From Channa striata (lineage: Eukaryota > Chordata > Actinopteri > Anabantiformes > Channidae): a DNA stretch of 64,000 bases. The DNA is taken from contig CM065181.1 of assembly GCA_033026295.1 (NCBI GenBank), forward strand, positions 2,699,001 through 2,763,000, given 5' to 3'. A program made the translations under genes and the position numbers. Numbering within the stretch: position 1 is the stretch's first letter; every line of letters starts with the position of its first letter. Below are positions 22,346 through 36,386 of this stretch, piece by piece. The notes beneath the pieces are model-generated. The model was given only the letters and a program-made list of their open reading frames with translations. It made no database searches and was not told where the DNA came from.

Positions 22346-25300
22346 TTTCACATTTTGTTTGTCACATACCCAACAACAAACATTGACCAAAGAATGATAA
22401 GAACCTGAAATCAGTCTGACTATTTAATGAACAGAAAAATGACTAAGTAAAACAAACAGCAAGAGCTAAAGGCAGGAATATGATGTTCACATTCAAAGTA
22501 GATGATGCACTGTGAATGAGCCTGTAATACGTTTCTTTCTTGCATGTTATGATCCATGTGTTTTCTTACGTCTTTTTCAAAATGTATACCTAAGGTAAAG
22601 CCACACTAAGATTAAAATAGATGTTAAGGTTAAATGGAACCTATTAGTTCTTGATTATTGATCATACCAGCAAAACTAGCCATAAACATGAACACAAAGG
22701 CAGATTTATTTTTTACTCTTTATCCTCCATAGCTGGTCCATATGACAAACGTATGTCTCCTGGCTCTCTGACTTGGTTCATTTTTTGATGTGTCCCAAAG
22801 GTGCTGTAGTGTTTTATAGTTTGAGCGTCCATTATTTTACTTGTGCGAGTCTGTGTTGCCAGCATCCTTCTTTGTGGAACAGATGATCCAACAATTACAG
22901 CTAGGTTCTCTGTTTTATCTTTAACCATTTTTTTTATTTAAATAAGTGCAACATGATTAATGTGTTCAAAAAAGGGCAGTCCAAAAATGTGCTGCAATGA
23001 CTTATAATTGTTATGTGGGGCCCTTCGCTATGATGTCTGGCTTGTTTTCCACCTTTTAGACCTTTCAGACTTTTTTTTTCTAACCGTACCCTCAGCTTAA
23101 ATGTGTAGAGGTTGGGGTGGTGAAAGCACTTACTGCAGAACTTGGATAAAAAGTGTGTGATCTGTTACAGATCATACACAGTGGGTTTAAAACCCCTGGT
23201 ATACAGCATGATCTTTCTCTAGCTTTAACCACACCATAATTTCCATGTGTACATTCTCTATTATAGACATGTTAAATTAAAATATGGGTGTTGGGTCTAA
23301 TCCAGGTTCTTGAGGATCAGTTGTCCAGTGCTGGTTTCGAGCACAGTTTAAGTACAGGTTATTAGTAAGTAAGAGTGGAGTTGGTTCTTGATTGGTCCTT
23401 GTTAAACTAGACATACACTGGGGAACCGTACACTGATTTTCAAGGTGGTCCATTCACTGCCAATCCTTCTATTTTCATTTCGATTTAGCGAACCTTTTTT
23501 GGAGTTGTGTTCGTGACTTTCCGCCCACAAATTTCACCTCTGTCATTGTGGTCTGGCCACTCTTAGTTGTCATTTTGCTTTGGTTTGGCTTTTTATCAAC
23601 GGACAAAAATTAACCATTTGTAAACATAAACCAGTCACAGCAACCGATTCAAATTCAAATTGCTTCACTGCATATTGTCACTATTAATTCAACTACTCCA
23701 CAAGTTCATATCCTGAGCTAACACTACGGCGGCTCTTCGTAGTTTTGTTCTCAGGATAGAACTGCTGGTTCACTGCTGTCAATCATTTAGCTAACGCAGC
23801 AGTTTACGTTAAAGTATTTATCTAACCAAGAAAGAAAAAAGCTTACCCTCAACAGTGGCATCACTTCAAACCTGGTGCTGTTTATTGATATAATCTGTTG
23901 GGGAGAAGGATTCTGTGGAACAACCACTATCAGCTTTTCCCCCCACTTTCCCTGTTTACAAGACAACTAATGAAAGACAGGCTGCAACTGGACAGCAGAG
24001 AAAAGGCTGTAACCACGCAGAGCATTCGTGGTCTCCGAGTTGAATGCTATTAAAACCTAGGCACCTCAAGTGTTTTTTTAACTCACTTGGCACAAAATGT
24101 GGATAAAAGGTTGCACAAGCAGTGCACAAAGCACTTTTAGAGAATACACTGGTCACACTCCAGCATGTATGGTCACAATTTTGTTGAACTTAAGGGATCC
24201 TGTGATTGGCAGCAACACTAAAGTTACATTTGGGTTTTCATTCCAATGCTGTGTGTCATTGCTGTGTGAGTGCTGGCTCAGGCAAACAACGCTTGTGTCA
24301 ATGGGTTAACAATGTAAAACGGATTTATTTATTACCATGGCAATATGTATACATTAGAGAACAAATGCAAGTCACACATAGTTTGCATTTACCTTGATCT
24401 TGGTTTAAAACCTCACAATCTCAGTTTGTGCACCAGATGAATTTTACATTTTGCCAAACACAGAAAAAACTGAAGATTTATGTCACGTGTTGGGAAAAAG
24501 AATCACATTTGGGACCTGTCCCTCTTTATTTCAGTCAGTCTGCTCAGTGTCAGTCCAGCTCTGCACTCTTTGCCTGCTTCAGTCGGTTTTGAGGTCAGAT
24601 TGCCTGGAATAGTTACATATTTGCATATAGGCAAAAGAAGAACACATAAATCTCTGTCTACTATTGTCAAGTGTTGTCTCAAAAATAAACGCTGGGCAAA
24701 AACTGTTGTGGTGGGAGTGGTGTAATAGATAAATAGGTCAGGGATTGTGAAATTTTCTAAATGCTGGAGTCCCAGGGGCAACAACATTACAATTATTTCA
24801 TGTACTTTATGCACTTGCTGTGTAGGCCTGTAGGCAGGCAACAGGGCAAAAGAAGTGTTTTTGTCATTCCTGTTAAATTAAGTTGTGAGCTGAAACAAAG
24901 ACAAAGCCTTCTATCATGCTGGAGCTCATGGATTTTAGTGTTCCTTTTTTTTTTGGTTGCGTGCTTTCAGGACTGTATGCGAATGAGTGTATTCTGGCAC
25001 CATCTTCAATCTGTTTTCTTATTGGTTTCTAAGTGAGCCTGTCACAAGTGTGAGGTGATTTGTGCTTTGGCTCAGCATTGCATCTTTTTTTAGCCCCAAT
25101 ACCATAAAGATCTTAGTCAACTTGTTTTCCATCCCTGATCCAAACGAACTGGAAGTTTGGGGAAAAGAGGTGCAAAATGGCCACAGGTGGTGGCTGTGAC
25201 TGCAAGAGAAAGGGTTGGGAGGATTGTTGACAAGTGTGGACAAAGAGTGGGGTTGATGGTTAGGCGTTCAGATGCATTCCATATGTTTAAACTTAAAGGG

Positions 25301-25745
25301 GATTCATGTAATCTGATTATGTTTATACTGAAAACTGTGATAAAGTTGTGCTGGGATTGTAAGAAAACCCAAGTCAATATGAATTCATGACATCATCATC
25401 AAAAAAAAAATAATTAAAAGTTTGTCATTTGACCTATCAGTTCATCACCTTGGTATCAAAAAATATGATCCACAGACTTTGAATCCTAATTAAATAATTA
25501 TGCTTATTTAGGAAAATTGGCACAAAATATAATACAAACATTTAGGGTTCCCACAGGATGAACCCCACAAAGGGTGGTGAACTCTTGACTTTTCTTCTAG
25601 TGCAGCATGAGGTTGACATTTGTGCTTGATTTGTTGAGTGAAATGTTTTGACAACTATTCAATAAATTGTCTTAACATATGGTGGTGTAACTTTGGTGTC
25701 AGGATCTACAGTTTAAAAATTTTAAATGATCAAGTCAATTTTTTA
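22346..25745. other. Unique non-coding DNA
   Basis: No gene or repeat family was recognised. Several 60-110 codon open frames occur on both strands around 24.5-25.4 kb but overlap each other and carry no motif. Confidence 0.5.
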
Positions 25746-26269
25746 AGTCACGTCAAGTCAAGTCAACTTTATTTATAAAGTACTCCAAAGTGCTTAACAA
25801 TCAAAATAAAAGAATAAGACATAATAAAATAAAAAAATGAAATACAATAAAATAGTAAAGCCAAAATCTCATGCTGGGTCAAAAGCCAGGGAGAAAAAAT
25901 TAGTTCTAAGCTTTGATTTAAAAACAGCAAGCCAGCCTGTCTAACTTGCTTAGGCAGTGGATTCCTCAACTTAGGGCATTCGCTGTTGCAGGCCCTATCT
26001 CCCCGGAGCTAACGTTGTGTCTTCAGCACATAAAGAAGCAGCTGGTCGGCCGACCTGACCTGAACGACCGGGAAGGGGAGCGCACACATAGCAGCTCAGA
26101 GAGGTAGGCTGGGGCAAGACCATTTAAAGATTCAAAAACAAATCAAATAAATTTAAAATGATCTCTAAGATGGACTGGCAGCCAGGGCAGCGAGGCTAAA
26201 ACCAGGCTAATGTGCTCTATCTTCCGTTCAACAAACGTGCAGACGCATTTTGTACCAGCTGAAGACGGG

Positions 26270-26278
26270 ACAGGGACG
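26270..26278. repeat. Left target-site duplication of SINE
   Basis: ACAGGGACG here is identical to 26531-26539 and directly precedes the SINE head, as expected for target-primed insertion. Confidence 0.85.
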
Positions 26279-26530
26279 GCTGTTGCTCAGTTGGTAAGGC
26301 AAGTCGTCCATGGATCAAAGGGTCAGTGGTTTGATCCCCAGTCCCTGCTTGCTACATGTTGAAGTGTCCTTGGGCAAGACACTGAACCCCTAGTTGCTCC
26401 CAGTGGTGATGAGCACCCTGCGTGGCAGCCGTCACCACTGTGTATGTATGTATGTATCAAAATTACTCTGTAAGTCACTTTGGATAAAAGCGTCTACTAA
26501 ATGACAAAATGTAAATGTAAATGTAAATGT
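26279..26530 (+). mobile_element. tRNA-derived SINE, full length, inserted in LINE
   Basis: This 252-bp element has a tRNA-like head with an A box (TTGCTCAGTTGGTAAGG, near 26283-26299) and a B box (GGTTTGATCCCC, 26328-26339), which serve as the internal RNA polymerase III promoter. The body contains GAAGTGTCCTTGGGCAAGAC. A short TGTA tract follows at 26441-26457, then the 3' tail CTTTGGATAAAAGCGTCTAC, typical of teleost SINEs mobilised by L2-type LINEs. It ends in tandem TAAATG units. Flanking 9-bp duplications (ACAGGGACG) mark both ends exactly. The element is well preserved, so it is younger than the LINE it interrupts. Confidence 0.9.
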
Positions 26531-26539
26531 ACAGGGACG
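26531..26539. repeat. Right target-site duplication of SINE
   Basis: ACAGGGACG repeats the left copy at 26270-26278 exactly. The LINE coding sequence resumes after it. Confidence 0.85.
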
Positions 26540-26940
26540 AGTGAGACACACCAAAATACGAAGAGTTACAGTAATCCAGCCAAGTTGTGACAAAAGCATG
26601 GATCACTGTCTCAAAGTGCTATTTTGACAAATATGATTTATAGCTGGATTTTACCACTGGACTAACCTGCCTGTCCAAGCTAAAACCACTGTCAACCTTA
26701 ACACCCAGATTTCTGACAGTAGGTTCAAGAAATTGTGTCAAACGGCCCAGGTCTACAAGTGAGGGCCCACTGCTGGTGCTTGGACCAAAGATAATGACCT
26801 CTATCTTCTTTTCATTAAAATGGAGGAAATTACTTCCTCAAGACACTCCATCAGCGACCTTATGGAATAACCATTCTTCTTTTTTACCGGCACTGCCACA
26901 TATATCTGGGTGTCATCAGCATAGCGTTGAAAGGAACAGT

Positions 26941-27551
26941 TACATTCCCACAACCTCAGCTGACCTTTGTGTTTGTTGGTAACACACTAAATTAAATTAA
27001 CGAAATGTATTGTTGACCTAAAACACAGCTATTCCATAAATGTCGTGTAAGCACTGGCATTTTACTGAAGTCGATGTTTGTCTCATCGCTCACTACCAGA
27101 ACATGGGTAGCTGAGCTCACTCTTTTCTTTGGCAAGCCAGTTCCTGTTCTTCCCAGGAAACGAAATTAAGATAAAGATGTATAAGATAAGAAACATTTAA
27201 TTTAATGTTTTAGGTGACTCTCAGATGTGTGGTTAGTGATATTTTTGCATATATTTCATCTAGTTTCACAATAATTTCATGTCTGGGAGTAGGATTAACT
27301 TTAACTGTAAGCATGAAAAAACAAAAAGATGCCCAAGTGCCAAAATCATGCTGAGTAAAATCATATAGGTGCCAGTATTTGACAATACGGTGAGTTTAAC
27401 TTTGCTATGACTGCCTCCACTGTGGACAGTCACAAAAATGCTTTAAACACACAGGTATCGCGGCAGCCAAAATAAATCTTTTTTTCATTTTTATCTCTGA
27501 GTCAGAATGAAATCAACTGTGTCATTCAGCCATCTTGTATTGCCACTAAAG
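26941..27551. other. Non-coding, nothing recognised
   Basis: Unique AT-rich DNA between the LINE and the MITE. Its last 8 bases, CACTAAAG (27544-27551), are the likely left target-site duplication of the MITE. Confidence 0.5.
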
Positions 27552-27740
27552 CAGGGGTCTGGAACTCCAGGCCTCGGGCTGCCGCCCTGCTTGTTCTCCA
27601 AATATCCCTGTACAACCCTCATCTTGCAGCTTCTGATTCACTGAACACACCTGATCCAGGTAATCAGCAGAGGGTCATACAGAGGTAGTTGGAAAACAAG
27701 CAGGGCTGTGGCCCTCGAGGCCTGGAGTTCCAGACCCCTG
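27552..27740. mobile_element. hAT-like MITE with perfect 25-bp terminal inverted repeats
   Basis: This 189-bp element begins CAGGGGTCTGGAACTCCAGG (27552) and ends with the exact reverse complement (27716-27740). All 25 terminal bases match. With small mismatches, pairing extends inward through GCCCTGCTTGTT, giving about 50-bp arms. The flanks CACTAAAG (27544-27551) and CTGTAAAG (27741-27748) agree at 6 of 8 bases, consistent with an 8-bp target duplication. The CAGGGGT-type terminus and 8-bp duplication suggest mobilisation by a hAT transposase. There is no coding capacity. Confidence 0.8.
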
Positions 27741-27748
27741 CTGTAAAG

Positions 27749-29364
27749 CCATCTTGTTCCGCCAGCACCATTTGTGTCACACTTAAGAATTGTGTTTTAT
27801 AAAGGCATGTTTATTGTTTTTTATTTATGAAAATTACTACAGTATATTTCAATTCAAAGTAAAACTTGAAATAATGTGTGTGTTCAGATTGTCACACCAC
27901 AGTGTTATAAGAACCCCAATTAACCAACTTTCCAACCAACAAATGATTATAAATATCAGCAAATATATACAATTAGGTTTTTTAAATTGGGAAACAATAT
28001 GTAATATTCTCTGCTCTGAAATGCTATGGGAATGTCAGGTAAAGGCTCTGAAACTATGGCTAATCGCAGGAAAGGTGCTGGCTCTCTTAGATAAAGAGAT
28101 AAAATCCCAACATCACATTTGGATGAGCTGCAAATCAATGCAGTTCACGATTAAATATTGTTTCCATTGGTCCATCCACAAAATGCCAAGTGCTATAATA
28201 GCAGCTGATACAAGTTTTTAGCAGAAAAAACAGCAGAGTAGGTGCTTATTTCATCTTACATTGTTCAGCCCAATCTGCATTTATCTTAACACACCAAGTA
28301 CATTACACAACATACTAACTGAAAAATGATGTGTTCCTAGGTTGGATTTTAGCGATTAGCAATGTCAGACATCTTAATGGGATTTTAAATGAGGTTTTCC
28401 GGTTTCACTTTGACAATGGGGATTGGGTCAAGCGGAGCATAGCTCAGTGCATCATTCCTTTCTACCCCACTTTGAAAATCCTGAACAGTCCACTACAGCT
28501 AACAATTTTCTAACATGTTTTATGTGTTCAGAACACATTCACAAATAGACTGAAAGATTTTTTTTTATAAACAACATCCTTTCCTACTGATTTCTATATG
28601 TTGAAAAAAAACAACTCTTTTCAAGTAATTTGAGTGCTTTATGTGCTTTCAAAAACCACATCCTGATTTCCATCACTTTTACAGTTATTGCATACGACAT
28701 ATATGCACAACACAGAACATTACAGGAAAGTGATGGTAATGTTGATGGCAGCTTTGTTTTTTCCTTTTTCTGTAAATGCTGTATGTCAAGAACTGGATCC
28801 ATTTTGTAGCAGTTGTGGAAAGTGCAGCAGGACTGTAAGCACATTAGTTACTGTACTCTGCCTTTATGTAATAAAACAAAGCGTATTGACGCCTTGGCTG
28901 GGAAATGAATTTTCACCCACTAACCTTCTTACTTTACCCTTTTGCTGCATCCGGAGCTGAAGCTTTTTCTTTAACATGTATGCAACCGTATTTTTAAACT
29001 TATTCCTGTTTAACTAATTGTCTCTGTCCAATTGAAGGCGTGATGACGCAAAGAAGGTCACAAGGTTTTTGTGGTATTTCATTACGATCAGTAGGTTTGT
29101 ATCACATATCACATATTTTTTGTAATCTTTTATGTATCCATTTTATGGCTTGTGAATGATGGCTAAAGTTTGAAAAATGGACAGAATAAACCAGTTGCTA
29201 ACATTGACATAGACAGGGTTAGCTGCACCATAGCTTATTCATGTACTTTAAGTTCAAATGCACTGGGGCTGCACAGATGTTGTTGCCAGATGTGGATCAA
29301 ACTGTGACCTTAGCTTAGTGCTTCACCTTTTTAAAGTTGCTTGCACATGTTGTCATGAATGGAG
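27749..29364. other. Non-coding, one signal-peptide-like ORF
   Basis: No supported gene. An open frame of up to 143 codons at 27790-28221 begins at TTG and shows no motif, so it is treated as chance. The candidate at 28733-28834 is discussed in the findings. Confidence 0.5.

Positions 29365-32229
<2,865 letters not shown>

Positions 32230-32265
<36 letters not shown>
32230..32265. repeat. Homopolymer run of 36 T
   Basis: Thirty-six consecutive T residues follow ATACACACC and precede AAATGCTTTG. On the minus strand it would read as a poly-A tail, but no recognisable retroposed transcript or convincing target-site duplication flanks it. Confidence 0.97.
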
Positions 32266-32269
<4 letters not shown>

Positions 32270-33114
32270 GCTTTGTGCCAGCAATGGAGTGATGTGTCAC
32301 AAATGAAAATGATATATCAGAGTTTCGATACACTCACAATACCTTAATGTTGAAAGGATTCTTTAGAAAATTACCAGCTTTATCATTTAAAATTCGCTAT
32401 ATTATACAAAATATCTCTGACGCGCCGCTAGAAACAATGGTTGTGGAAATAACAGCTTTTATTATATGCAGATAAAATCTCACAAATCAAATTTGGAAGG
32501 CCCCATTACAATATTACGCAACACTAGCTTTTCACTGAGTGTATTGACCTACATTTAGTGTGATAAATTTTGCAATAATTCTGCCAAAAACTGTTGTGGC
32601 AAATGGTTGGGAATCCTGAAAATATCTGACACTATAAACGTTTCACAAGTGAATTACATTTTTCAATAGAAAAGAACTTTTGAAAAAGTGGCTGGCCCTG
32701 TATTTGACAGTTTACAATTGGATGAGAAAGTTTGCATTCCCTTTTATTGAAATACTGTAGCAGAAAAGTAAGTTTTTCTCATCAACATAATTTTTAATGC
32801 AACATTTTAAGCTGGTAATGATGAAAGAATATGTGTAGTAGCTTAATTTGCATTGTTAATATATCAGGTCTGGGTTTCTATCCTCTTCCACTGGAATGGC
32901 ATATAGGGGAATGCAAACGTTTGCACTCGATTGTAGATTTTATAGTAAGATATTTTATTCAGTGTATCTGGAAACAAGCTTTGTCTTACCTGACTTTTGT
33001 TGCTGTTTTAACTTCTATTTAAGTCTTTTTTTACTTTTTTTTATTTAGTGAAGACGTGCCCTATTTTTTACTTTTATTATTACAATCTGCCATGTGCAGA
33101 ATCTCACATTTGTA
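32266..33114. other. Non-coding, nothing recognised
   Basis: Very AT-rich unique DNA without supported features. Confidence 0.5.
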
Positions 33115-33363
33115 CTAAATGCAGACATCGTGTATGTATTCTAAAGAACTCCAAATGCCCCTTTGCATCTCCCTGTCATCCATGCGCCTAACAGTAACCT
33201 GGGAATAAAGCCAAACAGGAGTCTCCTGCAAGAGCTGCTCCTCCTCCTCCTCAATCACTCCTCTGTCAAATCCCATATCACTGCTCATCAGGACAGATCT
33301 CAGGCCTGTATAACTCTGCATTTCCTTTGAATAAACATGGGACTTAGGAAGGCTGCTTAGCAT
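33115..33363 (-). CDS. Coding-like ORF of unknown function, possible exon
   Basis: An 82-codon ATG-initiated frame with protein-like amino-acid balance: MLSSLPKSHVYSKEMQSYTG at the start, a run of five Glu (33238-33252 on the plus strand is a CTC repeat), then LLQETPVWLYSQVTVRRMDD and a terminal TAG. It is mostly polar, with no signal peptide or membrane segment. Upstream on the minus strand, CTTCTAAAATGCTAAGCAG could act as a splice acceptor, and TCCCAG followed by GTTACT could be a donor within it, so a shorter internal exon is possible. I do not recognise the sequence, and a chance ORF remains the more likely explanation. Confidence 0.2.
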   Translation of the reverse strand: MLSSLPKSHVYSKEMQSYTGLRSVLMSSDMGFDRGVIEEEEEQLLQETPVWLYSQVTVRRMDDREMQRGIWSSLEYIHDVCI

Positions 33364-36047
33364 TTTAGAAGTGCAAAGAACAACAAATGTCTCATGCCAT
33401 GGGCACTCTTCTAAACTCTTAATGATGTCAGTGATTGTGTTCTGTGCTTTAGTTTTTGTCTAGCTGTATTCTTTTTACCTGGTGTACTCATGGCTCCCTT
33501 GTGAACTTTTGATCCCAATTAAATGACCTAAACAAAAATGTATAGTATATATTTTACTGACTATAATGTGTGTGCAGTGCCAGTTAATGAACTGCTGTTA
33601 CTGGCATGCTAACCCCTAAAAAAGCCAGTGCTGCAGTATCGACAGTATATGTAACGATGTAACATGTAATGTTAATGTGGAGAGTTGCTGTTGAAGTCTT
33701 CTGTGACTCAGGCTCATTAAACAGCATTGGCAGCAGTGCAGAGATATTGTCGTCTAAGTGGTTGCGGGCCAGGCTCTCCTTTCTAACCAATCAGAGAAGG
33801 TCAAGCCAGATGGAGACAGGGAAAAAAGGAAATAACCAGAGGGACTGTATTTCTTGCACCCTAAAAGCCATGGGGACTGTGACTTAGCATCTTGCACAAC
33901 AGCTCTGCTTTGTGCGGTGTGTGTGTGTGTGTGTGTCTGTGGGGAAGTGTGTGAGAGAGAAAGAATTGGTGATGCAAATTTTGGGTATACACAAGGTAGA
34001 GGAGGTTTATAACTACAGAGCATTTACATTCAGCAAACTGTGCATGAGCTTGGAGCTAAAGTTAAAATGCCTGAACTGATGATTTTTAATGATGTTTAAA
34101 ATCAATGCTCCGGATAACGCATCACTCTTTATACCTCAGTACACACATGAGCTATTTCAGTTTATCTATAGCCGTTATATACTGTATGTCACAGTCCTCC
34201 TGGCTAATGTTGCCATTTAACATTCGATGGTTATCTCCTGAGACTTCGGAAACACATACTAGGATCAGTCACTATATTTGTACAAGAAATATATAAGAGG
34301 GAGGTATTGCTCAGCAGTCACAGGCCATTCTGCATCCATCCCTTAAACTCATTAAATACTGTGTCAAACTGGACATTAAGTGATCCGATTGAAAACCTCA
34401 TTTTACTACAACTGTGCTATAAGGCTTTTGTTATGCACACATTGATAACGAGTTCGCTTTCAAAAACAGCTTTTTGAAAAGAAAAGCTGCACATTCTAAA
34501 TACATTTTGTTTAGCTAAAAAACACTGTTGGCTCGAATCTAAAGGTCTTCACTGTCCGCTTTCACTCATCCCAGGACTTGGCTGGGGCCAGTTCGTTTGA
34601 TTTTTACTGCCACGGGTTTAGGTCTCGCTATAGATGTGCTTTACCTCAGTGGGTCCAAATGGACTTAGTAGCTGGTGTGTTTGATTTTAAAGTGAGAGCT
34701 GTGAACTTTCCAATTTACTCAAGTTATGTTCTGAGGAACCCGGACCTGAAGTCCAGTTTATTTTAGGAAAACTTTATTGAAACTTTCTTGAAAGAAATTT
34801 ATTGTGCAGTTGTCTACAAAATTAATTTTATGTGGACGAGGTGGGAATAGGTCTTTCAATTATTTAAATACACTGACACATAAACAAGTTGCTCTAGTTT
34901 CTAAAATTTTACATAAGTACTGAGGACAACTGCATTTAGTTTTTGGTCTAATTGTTCTTAGTTGCTTTTGGGTTGTAATACAGCAGGTTCAGGTCTATTT
35001 TCAACTGGCCCTCTTTGGTGGGGTCCAAACATTTTGGACCAGTAAAGATTTTTACTCAAGAGGTTTGTAAAACTAGTATAAATGTAGAACGATCATGTAG
35101 CATCGCAGATTAATCCAACAAAGATGCAACAGTTTATTGCCTGTTGAATCATTAGGATTTTTGCTTCAGCTTCACTGTGCTTGTGTGTTATACGTGTTAT
35201 AATATTGCTGCCCACAGTCTTTCAGAGCGGAAGAAATCAAGTCCCTTTCGTTTTCCTTATCCTTTTGGTTTAATTGGCATCTGGCAACCTTCCAGTTTTA
35301 ATGAAGTATATATGTACTATATGTGCACAAAACTGTCTATTTATTTCCTAAGTAGCGCATCATAGTGACTGGTCGCCATCCAGCTGTTGGGAACCGCTCT
35401 GTGCTGTTCAGGGTAAATCTTCCACAGCCTTGTGGCTCCAGCTGTTGGGTGGAGATTAGTCCAGTGTACACAGAAAAAGCTGACCACCTGCCAAATCTTT
35501 ATGGACCCAGAATGCAAGGAATTTAGCCTCCGGTTCAGCCTGCTGTGACATCACTGTGTTTACAGGCTTCTGTGTATGTACGGTGCGTCAAGCCAATGCT
35601 TGGATGCTGGCAGTCTGTCAGTGTATGTGCGGAGCATTCTGACCATCTCCTGTGTCCTACATGTAGTGTAATATTAGGATTGTAACTGAATGTTTGTGTT
35701 TGCGTGTGTCTAGTAAAATCGGGTAACATTCGTAGCTTGTGAGGCTTTCTCGAACAGGGCTTACAGGTTTTGTCCCAAGTTTCTGGTAAATAACAAATCA
35801 GAGAAAGATTCTTGGGGAAGATCTTAAAGTGCCCATTACTGACCTATTTGCTGTTCTGCAGGCTGTGACACTTTGCAAACCCTTTAACAGTCAACGCAGA
35901 CTGAGTTTTCAACAACACACTACTTTGTCCTTTTGGCTTTTTGTTTTCCTTTGCACAAAATGCTCTCCAAAAGTTTCTTATTTTAAGTGGACGTGTTTGT
36001 TGCCCTTCTAAGTCTTTTTTTTCTTCTCTGTCTCTGTTTCTTTCTGA
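33364..36047. other. Unique non-coding DNA
   Basis: No gene or repeat family was recognised apart from the short TG tract at 33917-33936. The 60-90 codon open frames carry no motif. Confidence 0.5.
33917..33936. repeat. Short (GT)10 microsatellite
   Basis: Ten pure GT units are followed by CTGTGG and an AG-rich patch. Confidence 0.95.
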
Positions 36048-36386
36048 TTTTATTGCCTGCTGCCTGCAAACAGCTTCCTTTACTTCTGCCAAGAAACATC
36101 CTGTTCATCCAGTACCTCACCATGGTACTGGCAGCCTGGCGCTCATTTCGCCTCCATCCTTCCCTTCCCAGCCCTGCCTGTCTCCCTGGGAAAACCTAGT
36201 GTTTATTGTAGAGAAGTGGGCAGTGCTGCAAATCCAGTGGGAGGAAAAGCCTCCCAGCCCCAGCCTTTATTGGTTTATAGCTGTCAGAATTTACATCCTG
36301 AGTGTCTAGCTCATTTTTGTATGCTGTATATAATCTTTATGGTGGGACCTGGAATATTGCTGGAAGAGTTAAACTTCCAAGACTAA
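36048..36386 (+). other. Open, pyrimidine-rich stretch after a splice-acceptor-like tract
   Basis: A pyrimidine tract (about 36011-36060) runs into CTGCCTGCAAACAG, a plausible splice acceptor ending at 36073. From there one frame stays open for over 100 codons (FLYFCQETSCSSSTSPWYWQ at its start, ELNFQD at its end) to TAA at 36384-36386. Two other plus frames are also open over 36074-36199, and no frame has a known motif. Low T-A and T-G stop content in C-rich DNA explains this without coding, so I do not call a gene. Confidence 0.15.

Larger units (their letters stand above)
25746..26940 (-). mobile_element. LINE (L2/Rex1-like) 3' half, split by a SINE
   Basis: On the minus strand this is the C-terminal half of a non-LTR retrotransposon polymerase. 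The reverse transcriptase catalytic motif reads YADDTQIY (26923-26900). It is followed by FNEKKIEVIIFGPS, then FVTTWLDYCNSSYFGVSHS up to 26540. After the inserted SINE it continues RLQLVQNASARLLNGR and ends near AVFKSKLRTNFFSLAF. The 3' tail ends with ATAAATAAAGTTGACTTGAC and a GTCAA-type terminal repeat at 25746. Several stops and frameshifts make it inactive. It is 5' truncated just upstream of the YADD motif. L2 and Rex1 cannot be separated by eye. Confidence 0.85.

Noticed and set aside
27790..28221. 143-codon plus-strand ORF, the longest in the window
   Set aside because: It begins at TTG, not ATG, is AT-driven in composition and matches no family I know.
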